From NCBI GenBank assembly GCA_001295775.1, contig LJIA01000018.1, positions 1 to 64,000 on the forward strand: 64,000 nucleotides of DNA, read 5' to 3'. The notes under the pieces were generated by a model. It made no database searches and was not told the DNA's origin. It saw only the letters and a list, made by a program, of their open reading frames with translations. Numbering within the stretch: the first letter of the stretch is position 1; each line of letters starts with the position of its first letter. Positions 46,032 through 57,853 of this stretch are shown here, piece after piece. The DNA comes from a beta proteobacterium AAP99. Lineage in GTDB: Bacteria; Pseudomonadota; Gammaproteobacteria; Burkholderiales; Burkholderiaceae_C. The position numbers and the translations under genes were made by a program.

Positions 46032-46676
46032 ATGTCCTCATCTGCCCTCTCCGTTGCGGCGGCGTCTGACCGTTCACGCACTTCCCCCTCCCGGCAACCC
46101 ACGGCCCTGCTTGCGCCGGATCTGTCTGCCTTTGCCAAGGCCCTGCGCACGCAGCTTCGCGCGCATCTGGCGGCACAGGTCGGGCGCGACGATCCGCTGC
46201 CCGGCCACGTGCAGCTGCTCAACATGCTAGCGCGCGCTGCGGGCCATCCCAACGTGCAGGCGCTCAAGGCGCGCGCGCCGCGCTTGGCGCTTGACGCACC
46301 GGCCGCACGTGAGCAGCAAGCCGCACTGCCGCTGACGCCCGCCGCCACCAAAGCGGCCATGCAGTTCGATGTGCAGGGCGTGCTGGTGCGCTGGCCCCAC
46401 AAGTTCAGCGTGCAGCGCCTGGCGCTCTGGGGCCTGTGGCTGCACTTCGATGCCAAGCGCCGCTACACGGAGCGAGAAGTGAATGACATCCTGAAGGCCT
46501 GGCATGCCTTCGGGGATCACGCCACGCTGCGCCGCGAGCTCATCAACATGCGCCTGCTCGGCCGAAGGAGCGATTGCTCCGAGTACTGGAAGGAGCCCGC
46601 GCGGCCGGACGTGGAAACCCGCGCGCTGCTTCAGGCTCTGCGCACCCGCATCAAGACACGGCGCAGCCCGGGCTGA
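46032..46676 (+). CDS. DUF2087 domain protein
   Basis: A 214-residue protein. The C-terminal part has the DUF2087 pattern (LRWPHKFSVQRLALWGLWLHFDAKRRYTEREVNDILKAWHAFGDHATLRRELINMRLLGR-like), a small winged-helix-like module often joined to transcription regulators. The N-terminal 100 residues are Ala-rich helical (LLNMLARAAGHPNVQALKARA). AGGA lies 12-9 bases before the ATG. Possibly a regulator; there is no clear partner gene. A repeat array begins 25 bp after the stop. Confidence 0.75.
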   Translation: MSSSALSVAAASDRSRTSPSRQPTALLAPDLSAFAKALRTQLRAHLAAQVGRDDPLPGHVQLLNMLARAAGHPNVQALKARAPRLALDAPAAREQQAALPLTPAATKAAMQFDVQGVLVRWPHKFSVQRLALWGLWLHFDAKRRYTEREVNDILKAWHAFGDHATLRRELINMRLLGRRSDCSEYWKEPARPDVETRALLQALRTRIKTRRSPG

Positions 46677-46700
46677 GAAAGCAAGATCGGCTCTGGACAA

Positions 46701-47040
46701 GGCTTTCCAGACCAAAATGGCTGGAGAGCCGCATGGGACAAGCGGAGAGCCCGAGTCAGACCGCAACGGGGTGGGCGCTGGCAGGCGCCCACTCTTGGCT
46801 TGGCGGCAAGCGGTGCTTGCCGCAACCCCAGGCCAAGCGGAAAACCCGAGTCAGACCGCAGCGGGGTGGGCGCTGGCAGGCGCCCACTGTTGGCTTGGCG
46901 GCAATCAGTGCTTGCCGAAACCCCAAGCCAAGCGGAAAACCCGAGTCAGACCGCAACGGGGTGGGCGCTGGCAGGCGCCCACTCGTGGCTTGGCGGCAAG
47001 CGGTGCTTGCCGCAACCCCATGCCAAGCGGAAAGCCCTTT
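46701..47040 (-). repeat. Structured tandem repeat array 3 (95-bp period, opposite strand)
   Basis: Three units with GAGTCAGACCGC at 46753, 46848 and 46943, exactly 95 bp apart. On the minus strand each reads GCGCCTGCCAGCGC, then TGCGGTCTGAC, then TTTCCGCTTGG, the same order as arrays 1 and 2. The hairpin here is TTGGCTTGG with CCAAGCCAA (outer) and GGCAAG with CTTGCC (inner): different bases but the same nesting and length as in array 1. The array starts at 46701 with an end module whose arms GGCTTTCCAG and CTGGAGAGCC pair. It ends just before the GNAT stop codon. Confidence 0.9.
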
Positions 47041-47052
47041 GGGCTGACCGGA

Positions 47053-47637
47053 TCAGCCCGGCTGTTTGCCGACCCGCGCCAGCCGCGTGAAGCCGTGCCG
47101 CTCGTACCAGGCTAGGGGCCAGTCGTCCTCGTCGGCTGCAACGAACAGCTGCGTGGCCGGCGTTGGCTCCGCGCGAGCCCAGGCCTGCACGGCGTCGAGC
47201 AGTGTGTTGCCCAGGCCCTGGCTACGGAAGGCGAGAAAGATGTCCACGTCCTGCAGGCGGCCGCAGACCTGGTCCGCATGCTCGAAGCGCAGCAGACCCA
47301 CGGCACCCACGGCATCCGCGCCGCGCATGAGAAAGGCCCAGCGGATCGGCAGGCTGTGTTGTCGGTCACGCATGGTCTCAACCATGGCGCGCGCGGCCTC
47401 GGCATCGATACCGAAGCCGCGCTCGATCTCGATGCGATGCCTGAGGTAGCGCTGCCAATCCTCATCGGTCTCGATTGGTTGCAAGGCATGCGTACACAAG
47501 CCTGCAGCAAGCCGCTTGCCCAGCATCCATTTGGCCGGTGCCGCGCTCGCAGGCTGCACCGTGCCGAAGATCAGTGCCTCACTGGCGAGCGCCGCCTCGG
47601 TCGAGAGGACTTCTGCTGCTTTCTGCGAGGCGTTCAT
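47053..47637 (-). CDS. GNAT-family N-acetyltransferase
   Basis: A 194-residue acetyltransferase. The N-terminal 40 residues are low complexity. The GNAT core has GAVGLLRFEHAD, the acetyl-CoA motif A DVDIFLAFRSQGLGNTLLDAVQAW (R/Q-x-x-G-x-G/A) and LFVAADEDDWPLAWYERHGFTRLAR. The start ATG 47637 is preferred to the TTG at 47640. The stop lies 13 bp beyond the end of repeat array 3. Substrate unknown. Confidence 0.8.
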   Translation of the reverse strand: MNASQKAAEVLSTEAALASEALIFGTVQPASAAPAKWMLGKRLAAGLCTHALQPIETDEDWQRYLRHRIEIERGFGIDAEAARAMVETMRDRQHSLPIRWAFLMRGADAVGAVGLLRFEHADQVCGRLQDVDIFLAFRSQGLGNTLLDAVQAWARAEPTPATQLFVAADEDDWPLAWYERHGFTRLARVGKQPG

Positions 47638-47702
47638 CAATCTTGCGGATGGTGAGCCCCCCGGATAGGGGGTTGGGGGGCGAACGATCAGCAGGACGCA
47701 GA

Positions 47703-47739
47703 CCGTACAAACCTAGGCGTTCCGCCTAGGTTTGTACGG
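47703..47739. repeat. Perfect 17-bp inverted repeat over the SDR stop codon
   Basis: CCGTACAAACCTAGGCG (47703-47719), loop TTC, and its exact complement (47723-47739). The stop codon of the SDR gene (47713-47715) and its last six or so codons lie inside the stem. There is no T run, so it is not a classical terminator. Confidence 0.9.
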
Positions 47740-48471
47740 ACGGTTGCCGAAGGCCTTGTCGAACAGCCAGTTGGGCAGCAGGCGCAGCAGCTTGGCCACA
47801 AGGCCCATCTGCCAGGGGATGACGCGGTAACTCGTGCCCGCGAGAACGGCGTCCGCGCACTGCCGCGCGAAGTCGCGGCTCTCCATCAGGAAGGGCATGG
47901 AATACGGATTTTTGGCCGTGAGCGGCGTCTTGATGAAGCCCGGGCAGATCGTGCTGACCTTCACGCCGGTCTTCTTCAGTTCCACGCGCAGGCTTTCGCA
48001 GTAGCTGATGGCTGCTGCCTTGCTCGCGCAATAGGCTTCGCTGCCCGGCAGGCCGCGGATGCCCGCCACGCTCGCAATGCCTACCAGCGTGCCGCGCTTG
48101 CGCTGGCGCATCGGCGTGATGAAGGGGTGGAAGGTATGCGCCATGGCCATCACGTTGGTGTTGAACACGTCGGCAAAGGCGTCCAGATCCTCGAAGTACT
48201 CCGTGAGTACGCCGACGCTGATGCCGGCATTGGCGATCACGATGTCCGCACCTCCCGTGGCCGCATCAAACGCCGCGCCGGCATCACGCATAGCGACCTT
48301 GTCCGTCACATCGGCGGCGTAGATGTGGTGCGTGCCCGGCAGCGTGGCGACCAGCTGCTCCAGAACCTCACGCCGCCTCGCCACCAGGCCCAGGGTGGCG
48401 CCGCGCGCTGCAAACTCGCGTGCCAGATCGGCGCCGATGCCGCTGGACGCGCCGGTGATGAAGACATTCAT
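47713..48471 (-). CDS. Short-chain dehydrogenase/reductase
   Basis: A 252-residue SDR. Cofactor motif TGASSGIGADLA near residue 6, NAGISVG in the middle, and the catalytic pair in YCASKAAAISYCESL, with Ser in GIASVAGI. C-terminal residues (NRPYKPRRNA) are encoded by the 17-bp hairpin, and the family-typical end is a hydrophobic stretch LVAKLLRLLPNWLFDKAF, as in membrane-associated SDRs of the DltE-like type. It follows the dsbA terminator and starts 17 bp after it. Confidence 0.85.
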   Translation of the reverse strand: MNVFITGASSGIGADLAREFAARGATLGLVARRREVLEQLVATLPGTHHIYAADVTDKVAMRDAGAAFDAATGGADIVIANAGISVGVLTEYFEDLDAFADVFNTNVMAMAHTFHPFITPMRQRKRGTLVGIASVAGIRGLPGSEAYCASKAAAISYCESLRVELKKTGVKVSTICPGFIKTPLTAKNPYSMPFLMESRDFARQCADAVLAGTSYRVIPWQMGLVAKLLRLLPNWLFDKAFGNRPYKPRRNA

Positions 48472-48487
48472 GAATCAGTGTTCCGCA

Positions 48488-48518
48488 AAAGAAAAAGCCG
48501 CGCAGATCGTACGCGGCC
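48488..48518 (-). terminator. Rho-independent terminator of dsbA
   Basis: On the minus strand, GCCGCG, a short loop, CGCGGC and a run TTTTTC follow 30 bp after the dsbA stop. It separates dsbA from the SDR gene. Confidence 0.8.
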
Positions 48519-48545
48519 TGGGCAGGATGATCGCCTGACGGCGGA

Positions 48546-49229
48546 TCACTTGCGGGTCTTGCGTGCCTCGGCAATCAGCATGTCGACGGTCATGAGCATG
48601 CTGAGCTGCCCGCCCTGGCCCGCCCCCACGTTGGCCACAAAGCGGCCGTCCACCGCCATCGTGGGCGTGGCATCGATCTTGTAGTTCTGCGCCAGCTGCT
48701 GCGCAGCGCGCACCTTGGTGTTCACGCCAAAGGAGTTGTAGGTGTCGGTGTACTTCTTCGCATCGATCCCGAACTGCGTGAAGAACTGCGCTTGTTCTTC
48801 CACGGTCAGCAGCCGCTTGCGCTCAAGATGAAAGGCGTTGAACACGCGCTGATGCAGATCATCCAGTCGGCCCAGTGCTTCCAGGGCGTAGAACATCCGG
48901 CTGTGCGGAATGGTCTGGTCGCTGAAGGTGATGGGCACGGCGCGGAAGGCCACATCCTTGGGCAGCTTGCTCTTCCAGCTTTGCAGCGCCGGCTCGAAGC
49001 TGTGGCAGTGGCCGCAGCTGTACTGGAAGAACTCGAGCACCTCGATCTTGCCCGGCGTGCTCGTGGGTTGCGCCGGGCTGAGCGTGCGGTACTCGGGCCG
49101 GCCCTGGGCCTGTGCGGCGGGGCTGAGCAGCGCCAGGACGCTGGCGGTCGCCAGCAGCAAGAGTGCGCCGAGCAGGCGCAGCAGGCTGGACGAGTGTGCG
49201 GAAGCGATCGGTGCGCTCGCGGCGTTCAT
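48546..49229 (-). CDS. dsbA: Thiol:disulfide interchange protein DsbA-like
   Basis: A 227-residue periplasmic oxidase. The signal peptide (residues 15-41, cleavage near AQA-QG) leads to a thioredoxin fold with the active site C72-G-H-C75 (in FFQYSCGHCHSFEP) and the cis-Pro loop KIDATPTMAVDG. The typical DsbA dipeptide is P-H; here it is G-H, which may shift the redox potential. DsbA introduces disulfides into exported proteins. It lies in the common argS-SPOR-dsbA order. The ATG at 49229 (GAGG upstream) is preferred over 49316. Confidence 0.88.
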   Translation of the reverse strand: MNAASAPIASAHSSSLLRLLGALLLLATASVLALLSPAAQAQGRPEYRTLSPAQPTSTPGKIEVLEFFQYSCGHCHSFEPALQSWKSKLPKDVAFRAVPITFSDQTIPHSRMFYALEALGRLDDLHQRVFNAFHLERKRLLTVEEQAQFFTQFGIDAKKYTDTYNSFGVNTKVRAAQQLAQNYKIDATPTMAVDGRFVANVGAGQGGQLSMLMTVDMLIAEARKTRK

Positions 49230-49406
49230 TGCATCAACCTCATGAGTAGAAAGTTCTTCGGTCTGTCGGAGGAGCGATCGGCGGCCCATGCCGGCCGTGC
49301 GCTGTTTGCATCTCAACGATTCTGACAGTCGCCGGGTGGACGGGTTTCAGCCGTCCGTCAGCCCAAGGCGGCCGTTGAATTGCAACAGAACGCTGCGCGC
49401 CCCCGC

Positions 49407-50165
49407 TTACTTGATCTTGATGATCGAGGCTTCCATGCCGGCCTCGGTCAGTTTGCGGCGGGCCTGGTTGCTGGCGTCCAGACTCGTCAGCGGGCCGATG
49501 CGCACGCGGTGCATCGTGCCGGTGTCGGTCTCGCGCTGGCTGACGCGGGCCTCGAAGCCCATCATCGCCACCTTGGCGCGCATGGACTCGGCTTCTTCCG
49601 GGCTCTTGAATGCGCCCACCTGGATCAGGTAGCGGCTGCCGTCATCGTCCACGGGCACGTCGCTGGCCTTGGGTGCAGGCGGCGGCGGGGTTTTGGCCAC
49701 GGCTTCGGCCAGCTTGCCGATCGGATCAGCCGTCTTGCTCGCGGCCGCGGCCGCGTCTGAGGGCGTCTTGCCGGCATCGATGCCCAGACCGCGGGCCGCG
49801 CCGCTCTGAGTGCCGGCGGGCTCGCCGGGCTTGCCGGGCACCACATCGGCGGCGGCAGGCTTCTGCTCGCGGCTGCCCTTGCCATACAGCGCTTCGTTCG
49901 GGTCCGGAATCTTGGCGGCGTCCTTGGGGACTTCGACGCGGCTGGGCTTGTCATGCGCATCGCGCTTGAGGAAGGACAGATCGCCGCTGCGCATGTAGAG
50001 CGAGACCGCCAGTGCAATCGCCAGGCCGATCACCAGGCCGATGATGATGCCCAGCAGCGTGCCGCCCTGCTGGCTGCGAAGTTGCGTCTTCAGGCCCAGC
50101 GCGTGACGGATGCGCAGGCAGGTGGCGCAGCGCGGCTCGATCGAGTGTGTGTGCGGTGTGTTCAT
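49407..50165 (-). CDS. SPOR-domain protein of the argS-dsbA cluster
   Basis: A 252-residue membrane protein with one hydrophobic segment (about residues 37-57, GTLLGIIIGLVIGLAIALAVSLYM), a Lys/Ala/Pro-rich linker and a C-terminal SPOR domain (YLIQVGAFKSPEEAESMRAKVAMMGFEA, then TMHRVRIGPLTSLDASNQARRKL). SPOR domains bind glycan strands at the division site. The start at 50165 lies 17 bp after the argS stop, so it is co-transcribed with argS. FtsN-like in architecture. Confidence 0.85.
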   Translation of the reverse strand: MNTPHTHSIEPRCATCLRIRHALGLKTQLRSQQGGTLLGIIIGLVIGLAIALAVSLYMRSGDLSFLKRDAHDKPSRVEVPKDAAKIPDPNEALYGKGSREQKPAAADVVPGKPGEPAGTQSGAARGLGIDAGKTPSDAAAAASKTADPIGKLAEAVAKTPPPPAPKASDVPVDDDGSRYLIQVGAFKSPEEAESMRAKVAMMGFEARVSQRETDTGTMHRVRIGPLTSLDASNQARRKLTEAGMEASIIKIK

Positions 50166-50181
50166 TGGATCCCAGGGTGGA

Positions 50182-51930
50182 TCAGACCGCGGCAGCCGCG
50201 GCGGGTTCGGTCTCTTCACGGTCCATGCGGTCCGGGGCGCTCATGCCCAGGATGGCCAGGCCGCGGGCCAGCACGCGGCGCGTGGCGGCATACAGAGCCA
50301 GCCGGGCGCGCATCGTGGGCTCATCGTCCACCAGCACCCGCTCGGCATTGTAGGCACCGTGAAATGCCGCGGCGCAGTCCTTGAGCCAGTGTGCCAGGGT
50401 GTGCGGCGCGTGGTTGGCGGCAGCACCTTCCAGCATGGGGCCGAACTCGGCCAGCTTGGCCATGAGCTGCAGTTCTTTGGGCGCCGTGAGCGGGCTCAGG
50501 TCGGTGTGCAGCACGTCGGCTTCGCCAATGCCCTTCTCGGCCTGCACCTTGGCGGCCACCGAGCAGATGCGCGCGTGCGCGTACTGGATGTAATAGACCG
50601 GGTTCTCGTCGCTCTTGGCCAGGGCCAGGTCGAGGTCGAAGACGAATTCGCTGTCGGCCTTGCGGCTGACCATGAAGTAGCGCACCGCGTCGCGGCCGAC
50701 CCACTCGATCAGGTCGCTCATGGTCACGTAGCCGCCCTTGCGCTTGGAGACCTTCACTTCCTCGCCGCCGCGCATCACCTTGACCATGCTGTGCAGCACG
50801 TAGTCCGGGTAGTTCTTCGGGATGCCCACATCCAGGCCCTGCAGGCCGGCACGCACCCGCGGGATGGTGCCGAAGTGGTCCGTGCCCTGCACATTGATGA
50901 CCTTGGCAAAGCCGCGCTCCCACTTGCGCCAGTGGTAGGCCACGTCCGGCACGAAGTAGGTGTAGCCGCCCTCGCGCTTCTTCATCACGCGGTCCTTGTC
51001 GTCCTGGCGCTCGCCGGCATCAATGCCTGTGGTGCGCAGGAACAGGGCGCCGTCCTGCTCATAGGTCATGCCGCCGGCTTTGAGCCTGGCCACGGTCTCT
51101 TCCACCCGGCCGTCGCTGTACAGCGAGCTTTCCAGATAGAACACGTCGAACTTCAAGCCGAAGGCCTGCAGGTCGCCGTCCTGCTCGCGGCGCAGGCAGG
51201 TCACCGCAAAGCGGCGGATGCCTTCGAGATCCTCGATGTCACCGGAGGCCGTCACCGCCTCCCCGTCGCTCGCGCTCACCGTCTTCTTCGCGCTGAAGTC
51301 GTTGGCGATGTCGATGATGTAGCCGCCGGCATAGCCGTCGGCTGGCCAGCCTGGGGACTCCGGCGTCAAGCCCTTCAGGCGTGCCTGCACGGAGAGCGCC
51401 AGGTTGGCGATCTGGTTGCCCGCGTCGTTGTAATAGAACTCGCGCGTGACCTGCGCGCCCTGGTTGGCCAGCAGGTTGCACAGCACATCACCGATGGCCG
51501 CTTGGCGGGTGTGGCCCACGTGCAGCGGGCCGGTGGGGTTGGCGCTGACGAACTCCACCATCACATGCTTGCCGGCGTGCATCTGGCCGCTGCCAAACGT
51601 GGCGTTATCCAGCACCTCGCGCACCACCGCCTGCCGCGCGGCGGGCGCAATGCGGAAGTTGATGAAGCCCGGCCCGGCAATCTCCATGCTCGCAATGAGC
51701 CCCGCCACGGCGGCGTCGGCCTTCAGGCCGTCCACCACCGCCTGCGCCACCTCACGCGGGTGCTTCTTCAAGGCCTTGGCACAGGCCAGCGCCGCCGTGC
51801 AGGCCACATCGCCATGCGAGGGGTCCTTGGGCTGTTCGAGCGTGATGGCCGGCAGCGGCAGGTCACCGGCCAGCGGAGCCAAGGTGCGGGTGATGGCGTT
51901 GAGGAGGGCTTGGGATTGTTGGGGGAGCAT
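50182..51930 (-). CDS. argS: Arginine--tRNA ligase
   Basis: A 582-residue class I aminoacyl-tRNA synthetase. Motifs: [22 protein letters not shown] with the HIGH-type HVGH at 137-140, the KMSKS-like [15 protein letters not shown], and the arginyl-specific C-terminal anticodon domain (YAHARICSV, ending in [10 protein letters not shown]-like [10 protein letters not shown]). Length and N-terminal additional domain are normal. The ATG at 51930 is chosen over 52035, which would overlap the fumC end. It charges tRNA-Arg, one of which is encoded at 24.9 kb. Confidence 0.95.
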   Translation of the reverse strand: MLPQQSQALLNAITRTLAPLAGDLPLPAITLEQPKDPSHGDVACTAALACAKALKKHPREVAQAVVDGLKADAAVAGLIASMEIAGPGFINFRIAPAARQAVVREVLDNATFGSGQMHAGKHVMVEFVSANPTGPLHVGHTRQAAIGDVLCNLLANQGAQVTREFYYNDAGNQIANLALSVQARLKGLTPESPGWPADGYAGGYIIDIANDFSAKKTVSASDGEAVTASGDIEDLEGIRRFAVTCLRREQDGDLQAFGLKFDVFYLESSLYSDGRVEETVARLKAGGMTYEQDGALFLRTTGIDAGERQDDKDRVMKKREGGYTYFVPDVAYHWRKWERGFAKVINVQGTDHFGTIPRVRAGLQGLDVGIPKNYPDYVLHSMVKVMRGGEEVKVSKRKGGYVTMSDLIEWVGRDAVRYFMVSRKADSEFVFDLDLALAKSDENPVYYIQYAHARICSVAAKVQAEKGIGEADVLHTDLSPLTAPKELQLMAKLAEFGPMLEGAAANHAPHTLAHWLKDCAAAFHGAYNAERVLVDDEPTMRARLALYAATRRVLARGLAILGMSAPDRMDREETEPAAAAAV

Positions 51931-52000
51931 GCTTTGGAGCTGCGCTGGGCACAGAAATTCGCTTTGTCCCGATTGTACGAAGCGGCTTCCGTCGGGCGCC

Positions 52001-53416
52001 TCAGACCATGTCCTGAGGTCTGACCCAAGCCTCAAACTGCTCCTCCGTCACAAACCGCAGCGCCAACGCCGCCGCCTTCAACGTGGTGCCTTCCGCATGG
52101 GCCTTCTTGGCAATCTGCGCAGCCTTGTCGTAGCCGATGTGGGGGTTGAGCGCCGTCACCAGCATCAGTGACTGATCGAGCAGCTGGGCGATGCGTTCGC
52201 GGTTCGGTTCGATGCCTCGCGCGCAGTGTTCTTCGAAACTCGTGCAGCCGTCGGCCAGCAGGCGGATGCTCTGCAGGACGTTGTGGGCGATCATGGGCCG
52301 GAAGACGTTGAGCTCGAAGTTGCCGCTGGCTCCGCCAATGTTCACGGCGACGTCGTTGCCGAAGACCTGGGCGCAGAGCATGGTGAGCGCTTCGCATTGG
52401 GTGGGGTTGACCTTGCCAGGCATGATGGAGCTGCCGGGCTCGTTCTCGGGGATCGTGATCTCGCCGATGCCGCAGCGCGGGCCGCTGGCGAGCCAGCGCA
52501 CGTCATTCGCAATCTTCATCAGGCTCGCTGCAAGAGTCTTGAGCGCGCCGTGGGCGGCCACGAGTGCATCGGCCGCGGCCATCACCTCGAACTTGTTGGG
52601 CGCGGTGATGAAGGGCAGGCCGGTGGCGCGGGCGATCTCCTCGGCGGCGGCCTGCGCAAACTGCGGATGGGCGTTCAGGCCCGTGCCCACGGCCGTGCCG
52701 CCCAGCGCCAGTTCATGCAGATGGGGCAGCGCGGCGCGCAGGTGCTTGCTGCCCTGGTCCAGCTGGGCCACGTAGCCGGAGAACTCCTGGCCGAGCGTGA
52801 GGGGTGTGGCGTCCTGCAGGTGGGTGCGGCCGATCTTGACGATGTCGGCAAAGGCGTCGCGCTTGGCGGCGAGCGTGTCGCGCAGGCGCTGCACGGCTGG
52901 CAGCAGGCGCTGGCTGATGCCTTGCGCCGCGGCCATGTGCATCGCGGTGGGGAAGACGTCGTTGCTGCTCTGGCCGCGGTTCACGTCATCGTTGGGGTGC
53001 ACTTTGCGCTGCTCACCGCGCTCGCCGCCCAGCAGTTCGCTGGCGCGGTTGGCCAGCACTTCGTTCACATTCATGTTGGTCTGCGTGCCACTGCCGGTCT
53101 GCCAGACGGAGAGCGGAAACTCGTCGGCATGCAGGCCGGCGAGCACTTCGTCGCAGGCGGCGACGATGCCGTCAGCCTTCTGTGCATCCAGTGCACCCAG
53201 GCGCTGATTGACGCGGGCGGCGGCGCGCTTGACCGTGACCAGTGCGGCGATGAGCTCCGGGCTCTGGGTTTCGGTGCTGATGGCGAAGTGGTGCAGGGAG
53301 CGCTGGGTCTGTGCGCCCCAGAGCCTGGCCGCCGGGACGGCGATCTCGCCGAAGCTGTCGCGCTCCGTGCGGGTGGCGCTTGCAGTGGCTGGGCGGGCGG
53401 GCAGGGTGGGTTGCAT
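52001..53416 (-). CDS. fumC: Class II fumarate hydratase
   Basis: A 471-residue TCA-cycle enzyme that interconverts fumarate and malate. The signature [15 protein letters not shown] contains the catalytic Ser loop; [19 protein letters not shown] and [14 protein letters not shown] are the other conserved regions (C1, C2). The full-length fumarase form, oxygen-stable and without an iron-sulphur cluster. Its N-terminus starts with a short unconserved tail ([14 protein letters not shown]). A single gene upstream of argS. Confidence 0.95.
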   Translation of the reverse strand: MQPTLPARPATASATRTERDSFGEIAVPAARLWGAQTQRSLHHFAISTETQSPELIAALVTVKRAAARVNQRLGALDAQKADGIVAACDEVLAGLHADEFPLSVWQTGSGTQTNMNVNEVLANRASELLGGERGEQRKVHPNDDVNRGQSSNDVFPTAMHMAAAQGISQRLLPAVQRLRDTLAAKRDAFADIVKIGRTHLQDATPLTLGQEFSGYVAQLDQGSKHLRAALPHLHELALGGTAVGTGLNAHPQFAQAAAEEIARATGLPFITAPNKFEVMAAADALVAAHGALKTLAASLMKIANDVRWLASGPRCGIGEITIPENEPGSSIMPGKVNPTQCEALTMLCAQVFGNDVAVNIGGASGNFELNVFRPMIAHNVLQSIRLLADGCTSFEEHCARGIEPNRERIAQLLDQSLMLVTALNPHIGYDKAAQIAKKAHAEGTTLKAAALALRFVTEEQFEAWVRPQDMV

Positions 53417-53765
53417 GGCGACTCCGAGGGGTCAGCGGGCGGCGAGGCGGCACGGCCGACGGATACGGCCAGCGTAGCGGCTGTACTTGCCGGACGAATA
53501 GCCGCTGGGTAGATGACAAAATCGGCCAGAAAAATTGGATCATCAAATTTCGCCAAGACGTCTGAAGGGCAAGCGAAAAGTGCCATTTGTTTTCAACAAA
53601 ATAAATCGTAATCAGCCATAAATTGATCATCGCGGTAACCACCAGCTTGCCCGGCCAGTGCTGCGCGCTGCATGCTGCGCCCTCACACTCGCTGCGCTGC
53701 TTGAGCCCCCCGGTCAGCCGCGCCCGCCGCGGCACCTTGACCGCACGCCCCACTCCTTCGCGACG
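53417..53765. other. Intergenic region with AT-rich repeat relative (copy K)
   Basis: 349 bp between divergent genes. The part 53516-53640 is strikingly AT-rich: AAAATCGGCCAGAAAAATTG, then GGGCAAGCGAAAAGTGCC and TTTTCAACAAAATAAATC. The ACAAGCGGAAAGCC core is present in degenerate form. Promoters for fumC and the phosphatase gene must lie here. Confidence 0.55.
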
Positions 53766-55169
53766 ATGACTGACCCTGCCCTGTCCCTGGCCCGCCGCCG
53801 TTTGCTCCAAGGCAGCGCCGCACTCGCCGCCAGCCCCCTGGCCGCCGCCTTTGCGCTGGCCGCGACGCCCAAGGCGACCGGGCACCGCAGCTTGAGCGCA
53901 TCTGGCTACGGCCCTCTTCTTCCGGTCAGGGACGAAACCACCGGGCTACCGCTGCTGATGCTGCCGGAAGGCTTCACCTACCGCAGCTTTGCCTGGGCTG
54001 GCGAGAAGCTGGCGGGTACGGGCGAACCGATGCCCGGCGCAGCGGACGGCATGGGCATCGTGAAGGTGGAGGGCGAGGTGTTCACGCTGGTGCGCAACCA
54101 CGAGATCTTTGGCCAGGACGGCAGCTTTGGCCCGGCCGCCAGCCACTACGACGCGCCCTGCGGCGGCGGCACGGTCACGCTGCGCTACGACCGGCGCGCC
54201 GGCAGGCTGCTGGAGGCGCGCGGTTCGCTGTCCGGCACGCTGGTCAACTGCGCCGGCGGCACCACGCCCTGGAATAGCTGGCTGAGCTGCGAGGAGACCG
54301 TCTCGCCGGTGGGGCACAGCGGCTTTCGGCGCGGGCGGACCTTCCGGCTGGACCGCGCGCATGGCTTTGTGTTCGAGGTGCCGGCCGAGGGTGTGTCGGA
54401 CGCCCGGCCGCTGAAGGACATGGGCCAGTTCGTCCACGAGGCTGCGGTCGTGGACGCAAGCAACGGCATGGTCTATCTCACGGAAGACAACCGCCCGGCC
54501 GGTTTCTACCGCTTTACCCCCAGGCAGCGCGGCAAGCTGGGCGCGGGCGGCCGCCTGCAGGCCCTGCGGGTGAAGACGCATCCGGATCTGCGCACTGGCC
54601 TGAAGGCGGGTCAGCGTCTCGACGTGGATTGGGTCGACATCGAGCGGCCGGAGCAGGGTTGGGAGGCTGCTGCAGACGGCTCCAACGCCGGCAGCACCCT
54701 GGGGGTGCTGCGCCAGGGCCGCGCTCAGGGCGCGAGCCTGTTCACGCGGCTGGAGGGCGTCTTCGTCGGACCGGACGAAGTCTTCTTTACCTCCACCGAT
54801 GGCGGCGACGCCAAGGCCGGGCAGGTGTTCCGCTTCGTGCCCTCGCAGCAGCGGCTGGAGCTGTTCTATGAAAGCCCGGGCGCTCGCGTGCTGGACTACC
54901 CGGACAACATCTGCCTGAGCCCGACGGGCAGCATCGTCATCTGCGAGGACTCCGGCGCGCCGGTGCAGCGCCTGTATGGCCTGACGCGGCAGGGCGAATT
55001 GTTTGAACTGGCTCGCAACAACACCGAGCTGGCCGGCGAGATGGGCTTCATCGGCAGCTTCAAGGGCGCCGAGTGGGCCGGCGCCTGCTTCAGCCCGGAT
55101 GGCAAGACCCTGTTCGCCAACGTCTACCGGCCCGGCTACACGGTGGCCATCACGGGGCCGTTCGTCTGA
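53766..55169 (+). CDS. PhoX-type alkaline phosphatase (DUF839), Tat-exported
   Basis: A 467-residue protein. The twin-arginine signal RRRLLQGSAALAAS (residues 10-23) is followed by a large beta-propeller of the PhoX/DUF839 family: LVRNHEIFGQD, then CAGGTTPWNSWLSCEET, then VYLTEDNRPAGFYRF, then PDNICLSPTGSIVICEDSG. PhoX is a calcium- and iron-dependent phosphomonoesterase that frees phosphate from organic esters in the periplasm. The frame is open from 53658, but the ATG at 53766 begins with the Tat signal. Confidence 0.85.
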   Translation: MTDPALSLARRRLLQGSAALAASPLAAAFALAATPKATGHRSLSASGYGPLLPVRDETTGLPLLMLPEGFTYRSFAWAGEKLAGTGEPMPGAADGMGIVKVEGEVFTLVRNHEIFGQDGSFGPAASHYDAPCGGGTVTLRYDRRAGRLLEARGSLSGTLVNCAGGTTPWNSWLSCEETVSPVGHSGFRRGRTFRLDRAHGFVFEVPAEGVSDARPLKDMGQFVHEAAVVDASNGMVYLTEDNRPAGFYRFTPRQRGKLGAGGRLQALRVKTHPDLRTGLKAGQRLDVDWVDIERPEQGWEAAADGSNAGSTLGVLRQGRAQGASLFTRLEGVFVGPDEVFFTSTDGGDAKAGQVFRFVPSQQRLELFYESPGARVLDYPDNICLSPTGSIVICEDSGAPVQRLYGLTRQGELFELARNNTELAGEMGFIGSFKGAEWAGACFSPDGKTLFANVYRPGYTVAITGPFV

Positions 55170-55386
55170 AGCGGAACGCGCTGCGCATACACAGCTGTTG
55201 CTGCCCGATCACCGCGCACTGCAACTCGCGAGCAGGCTGCAACAGATTCGACACTTCGTCGAGCAATGACCGACTGAAGCGGGGCTGATCGCTGGATTGC
55301 CCTCTGTGCGTCCCTGCATGACCCCCATACACTCGACCGACGGTGCAACAGGGGTTCACACCCTGGTGCCGCAAAGGGGTAGCAGC

Positions 55387-57846
<2,460 letters not shown>

Positions 57847-57853
57847 GCGCTGC

